Source: Chaetoderma sp. LZ-2023a
Taxonomy: Eukaryota > Mollusca > Caudofoveata > Chaetodermatida > Chaetodermatidae
Direction: 5' to 3'
Length of the DNA: 64,000 bases
Assembly: GCA_034401795.1 (NCBI GenBank)
Contig: CM067370.1
Coordinates: forward strand, 102,490,028 to 102,554,027
Below, piece after piece: positions 44,901 through 50,900 of the stretch. The stretch's first letter is position 1. Each line of letters begins with the position of its first letter. A program made the translations under genes and the position numbers. The notes beneath the pieces are model-generated. The model was not told the origin of the DNA and did not search any database. It worked only from the letters and a program-made list of their open reading frames with translations.

Positions 44901-47900
44901 ATTGGCAACTATGTCTTATTTCAAGAACCGGGAAATTCTCTGATATTTGTGGACAACCAACTGGACAACAATAACAGGCAGAGTCCATTGCATATGATGT
45001 AGGGAGCTCGTTATAGCATTGCCCCATCAATTGAAGGGTGACGTTATCGTTGTGGTCATGTCCATCTGTCAAGGGCTCGTAATTATCCCACTCATTGCAA
45101 CCTGGTTAAATAATTACATATGTAGTTTCTAATTCATTTGCGGCACCCGGCAAATCCTCTACAATCGGATTAGCTGAGTTTTGGCCTTTCTAAGCTTCAC
45201 TTCAATCTTATTTTAACCCCAAATTCAGTGTTTGCATCTAACCAGGTTTCATGTGAATCCAGTAGCTGCAGCAATGATATACAATTTGTAACATTAAACT
45301 AATAAGTGACGAGCCCGATCATAATCCAGTGCCTGTGATTTTCCGCATAGCAATTGTATTTGACTCGAGCACTCCAGTGCCCATTGTCCATCATCTTTAT
45401 TTTGATAGCCACACCTGCTGGACAGATCCTGCTTTGTCGCAACTTGTAGCCATCATCCACCTTGGGGCCCATGATGTACCCATCATCTTCCACACGGCCC
45501 GTGATGCAGCCATCATCCGCCTTAGTGCCCATTATGTACCCATCATCTGCCACTCGGCCCGTGATGCAGTCATCATCCGCCTTGGGTCCCATGATGCACC
45601 CATCATCTGCTACTTGGCCATGATACAGCCATCATCCGCCTAAGCGCCCATGATGCCCCCGTCATCTGCCACTCGGCCTGTGAGGTGGTTCATATAGCCA
45701 GTCCATTCCGTCATCCACTTCGGCCATGTCTAACTGTCACACCAGCTGCGAACACATGAAACAGGGTTTGATTCTTTGTCCAACTCATATTCTCATAGTA
45801 CTCAGTTACCAATGCTAACGGTATTGTTTATGCAAACTCTTGGCAGTATGAGTTGGACAAAATATTCTCTATTAGCTGAGTCTTGCCCCTTATTCCAAAT
45901 GTAAAAATTTCAGTCTTATATTATACAATAATATTCAATCGTCATCTTGTGTTGTTTGTTTAACATAAATCAAAATTTGATTTTTAGCTACTCTGTAATA
46001 CGATAGGCCAAGAAAATTCACATTTTTCTCAGGGAATGTATGTCCATTTGGAGGCCAGGATAAGACTGAAATTTATGAAAATGTACTGAGCCAGGCATTC
46101 CAGCGATACATTTTCAAAAATATTTTTCTTTTGGCCTGCAAATGGACATTTCTAAACACCATTGCACCTTTAGTCATTGATATTGTTTTGTAGGCTAGTT
46201 AATCGAGTAATCACGATTATTCTTAAATAATCAATCGTGATCACTTAAAATAATAATCGCACAATCCTACTGTAACTACCATTTCTATCTGTGAATGCAT
46301 GATGTATTTATCTGTACCTGCAGGCATGAAGCGGTGTCAGATGTGGTGGTCTTGATGAACAGTTTAATAGATAAGAATGGTCGGATCCTAGTCCCGGGAA
46401 TATACGATGATGTTGCCCCTGTTACTGATGATGAGAGAAAGCTTTATGAAAATATCGACTTTGATTTGGTAAGAAATATGAATTTTTAGCATTGCAAATA
46501 TATGTTAGCCCATGATCTGTTAAACCAACAAACATGTGATAGCTTCTTTACAAGATAAGAAATATTCTGTTAAATATTTTGAAGGTAATTTGACTGGTAG
46601 CTGTAGCTGCCTAAAGAAGTATCAGTTTCCAATCAAATTATTTCCAAAATATTCAACAGCATACCTATTAAGGTGGATTAGAATGGAGACTCTGATTTCA
46701 AACATGAAAGTGTTATTGATTGGTATTTTGCTAGAATTAAATGCTTTCTGTTTAACTGTCCGACTGCTGAGTTTTTGCAGACAACATATTCAAAGGGTTA
46801 TATCTCAGGACTTGCTAAATAATTTGAAAACAGTTTGACTGAAAGTTGTTGGTGACTAAGCCACCAACAACTTTCAGTCAAATTGTTTGCAAAATATTCA
46901 GTAGGCCGGGAGATTTTACTCATTGAAATTGTTGTCTGGTGGCTTGTAGCTGCGAGTCAGTTACGGTAATATACATGTACATTCATAATTTCATCCAGGT
47001 ATCTAAAATATACATGAAGCCTATGCTTCATCTTATTCAAAATCCCCTGTATATTGACAAACTGTTACTATAAGCGAGCATAATTTACAAAGTTTTGGTG
47101 TGTAACAATCGTGCTTCAATATCAAATTATAAGTGATGTAATAATTGATTGTTAAAAATAATATTGAGTTATAGAAATAGTGAATCGTTTTCCATACAAA
47201 AATACAAAGTTATTTTGCTGTATCATCAGTGCCATAGTGTAGGGTGTGGGAGTGGCGCCTGGGGGCAAGTTCAAGTTCACTTTATTGACACTTAGGCAAA
47301 CAAGCCTTTTGGCACCACCTCCCATTAACACCAATACTGGCACCCAGGTGCAAAAGTCTTTTGCAATTGGTGCGCTCTCTCCCATACTCCAACACTACAC
47401 TGAACATGACACCCATGGGCAACTGTCCCCCTGACCCTCCATCACTATGCCACTGTGTCACTATGCCACTGTGTATCATTCAGAAAGTGAAAACGCCGTA
47501 GGAGACAAATACTTGTAATGATCTGACAATAGCTTGCTTAATAAAGACTGCATTTGAGTCTGACTCATATTTTCCCATGTGCTGCATGGTTCAAAATATG
47601 GTAGGCAGATACATAAATGGTTATCTAGTAAGCTGTTGTTATCGTTCTTAAACGTTTCAATGGCAAAGCCTTGAAAAGGTAAATCCTTTTGGATGTATAA
47701 CATATTCTGTTGAATGTTTTGAAATTAATATGACTGGAAGCCATTGCGGCCTAAGATATAAATAATGGACAAGATGGCCAAAAACCAGTCTCTGAGGAGG
47801 TCTTGAGGAATATCAATTTCCAGGCCATGAGACGATAATTTCTGAAAATATACGACTGGAATATCTTTCCAGTGGTAGCATTTCAAAAGGTCCTCTCTTG

Positions 47901-50900
47901 GCCCGCAAATGAACATTCCTCAAGACCTCTACATCATAAGATTTATCAATTATCATGACAAAGCATGGAGTAATGGATCATCATAATTCACTATAATGAT
48001 TATTTAGTCTATCCGCTGTTCCTGCTGATTCTGTTATAATCAGGATTCCTGTATGAATCAAATCAATACGACTCGGCTCCTGCATGATAGCAAAGAGGAT
48101 GTTTTAATGCATATGTGGAGATATCCTGCCATCTCTATGCACGGTAAAGGAATGGTGTGTGTATGTGTATGTATATAGGTTGTGTGTGCATGCGTGCGTG
48201 CGTGGATGTGTGTGCACATGCATCATGATCTTATCCAGAGGTTATGGTCGAGGCCGTAGTTGCAACTTTGTAGTATCTAGTGTTCCGAACCAGTGGTAAA
48301 ATTTTTTAATTATCTTGGCTTAAAATGAACATTTCTGAAGATGACTTCAAAGAATGGCCTTTCTTGTGTTAAAGTTTGATCCAAGATCTCTGACCAGCAG
48401 GTTTTGCGTTATCCATCGATTCAGAATTCTATCCTATCCTGACGTGGGTCTGGAAATCCACTTTCAGTAGTATTTTTAGAGACAGACAAACAGACGGATG
48501 GGCAGGCGAACGGATGGATGGACAAACAGGCAGGCAGACAGACAAACAGCAATAGCCTCTTCCCCTGTGAGGGTAATGGATATGAATCCACAACAGCTGC
48601 CATACCCAAAAGGTTTTCTTCAAATTATACAACAGATTGCTTATTAATTTGTAGACATACAATTTATACATTTGATGGACTATTAAGCGTTTATTCATTA
48701 CATATTTTGATTAAGATCAACGTACATGTGACTTAATTGATTATGACATATTTTTGAGTGATAGATTGGATTCATCAATTAGGTAGATGATATCATACAC
48801 CTGTCTCATCAATTTATAACAATGGACCGTTCCAGTTTTAGCTATGCCCCACCCATCTCTAGCTAAGCTCCAACCACACCGCACTCGTGTAGGGATCGAT
48901 AGATCTCTGAATTCCTTGACTATAAATTTCCAGAAAATTATACAGGTAAGCTGTTGAATATTTTGAAACTAATTTGACTGGGTGCTTTTGCTGCCTATTT
49001 AAATAGTAAAGACATACAATTCGTACGTGTCAGACTATTAAGCATTTAAGACGGACTAATTCGAGTTATTCATGACATCATGATGATGACGTCATCCTAC
49101 ACGTCACATAGTTGATTATGACATCATATTATGGACAAATAACCTGGAAAGGTCAATTCCCTGAACTATCTTACAGGAATTGAATCTGCCTCTGGTGATC
49201 TAGGCAACAAGTCAGTGATTCCAAGAAAAGCAATCGGGAAATTCACTATTCGAATGGTACCCAACCAAAAGACTGATGATGTGGCTGCATTAGTCAAGGA
49301 ACATTTGTTGAAAAAGCATGCAGAACTAGGAAGTCCAAATGCTTGCAGGTTTGTATTGTTTAATTGCAGGACTATAATGCTTAACCATTTAACCATCAAA
49401 CTTGTTCAAGAAAATTTCAATTTTCTCATAGTAAATGCCCATTTGTAGACTAAGCGAAGACTATTTTTGAAAATGTACCACAGGAATAACTGGCTTGGTT
49501 ATCGAGCCAGTCATTCCAGTGGTAAATTTTCAAAGATAGTCTTCTCTTGGCCTGCAAATGGACATTTCTTAAGACCACTGCAGAAGACATTTTGTTTAAG
49601 AGTTGGTTGCCATTGCAATTCATTAGTCTGCTTTATAAATAATAAATTATATTTATGCTTCTTGATAGATACAATTTATGGTAAGTGCCCTACACAATTC
49701 AAGTATTAAATATACGGTGAGGATTCAGCTGATAATAATCATATTTATCATAATCAATAAGCTTATTTAGTAAAGGATTTATTTTGTTAATTTATACTAC
49801 CACCTTTGGCGGGGAAAGGGAGAGGTAGAGTGTAATATTTTGTACAATGTAATACTATATTTATACAAAAATAATTTCAGCATACGTTTGGTTGACACTG
49901 CAGAGCCTTGGTACAGCGATTTCCGTCATCCACATTTCGAAGCAGCTCAAAGAGCAGTTAAAGAAGGTGAGATCTGTTGTAGCTTATTGTCCTAGTGCGG
50001 TGCATTTTGAGTGAGAAATGCTGGGCCAATACGGGCAGGTATAGATAAATCCAATCTATGATTCAAGTAGATGACATCATAATCAATTACGTCACAATGA
50101 ATGACATATCTAAGTCCATCAGGAACATTGAATAGTCTGTCAAGTGTCCATATTGTTTGTCTGTGCTATTTAATAAACATCCTAATTGAATATTTTGAAA
50201 CAAATTTGACTGGGCATGGCAGCAACAGCACGCAGTCAAATAGAATAAAAATATTCAACAGGCTACCTGTTTAGTTACCTTGAAATTGGGATTTAGGGAA
50301 TTCAGGATTCAGTGTATAAATCGATTCCAACACATACAAAGCATGGGTGGAGATTAGCTAGAGATAGGTGGGGCATGCGTTATCAAGGTGTTGTGATGTT
50401 CTCGTTTACAGTGACAGCAGGGGGATGAGGTGGAGTAAACTACAGTTTCAGATCTAGAAGAACAAGTTTTCACAAGGTCTTCCAGTGGATGAATCCATTT
50501 TTAACTATGCCCCACCCATCTCTAGCTAAGCTCTGCCAGTGCGTTACCCGTGTTGGAATCATCTACCCTGAACTCCTTGAATCTCAATTTCCAGAAAACT
50601 ATACTGGTAAGTTGCCATGGATCAGACAGCAACAGCACCCAGCCAAATTGGTACACAGCCATTCCAGTGATAAATTTTCAAAAATAGTCTTCTCTTGGTC
50701 TGCAAATGGACATTTCCCAAGATCACTGCAGAAGCCGTTTTTGGCCATTTTGAGTGTTTAAGGCTTCCTGATGGACTTATACGCCAGTCATGATGTATTT
50801 TAATTGTGACATCAGCTTATCTGTGACGTATTTGATTGTGGTGTCATATACTTGACTGACAGATTGGATTCTTCTATTCTGCTACCTATTGTGATCACCA

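Larger units (their letters stand above)
38703..46269. mobile_element. hAT-like DNA transposon with perfect 8-bp target duplication
   Basis: Left end TAGGCTTGTGCGATTAT and right end ATAATCGCACAATCCTA are inverted repeats (17 bp, one mismatch). Both are followed inward by ATCG/AATCGTGA-rich sequence. The flanks are identical octamers CTGTAACT (38695-38702 and 46270-46277), the length made by hAT transposases. No hAT transposase is visible. The interior holds a tyrosine-recombinase retroelement and unexplained DNA, so this is probably a non-autonomous hAT enlarged by a nested insertion. It fills most of intron 6 of CNDP2 copy 2. Confidence 0.88.
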
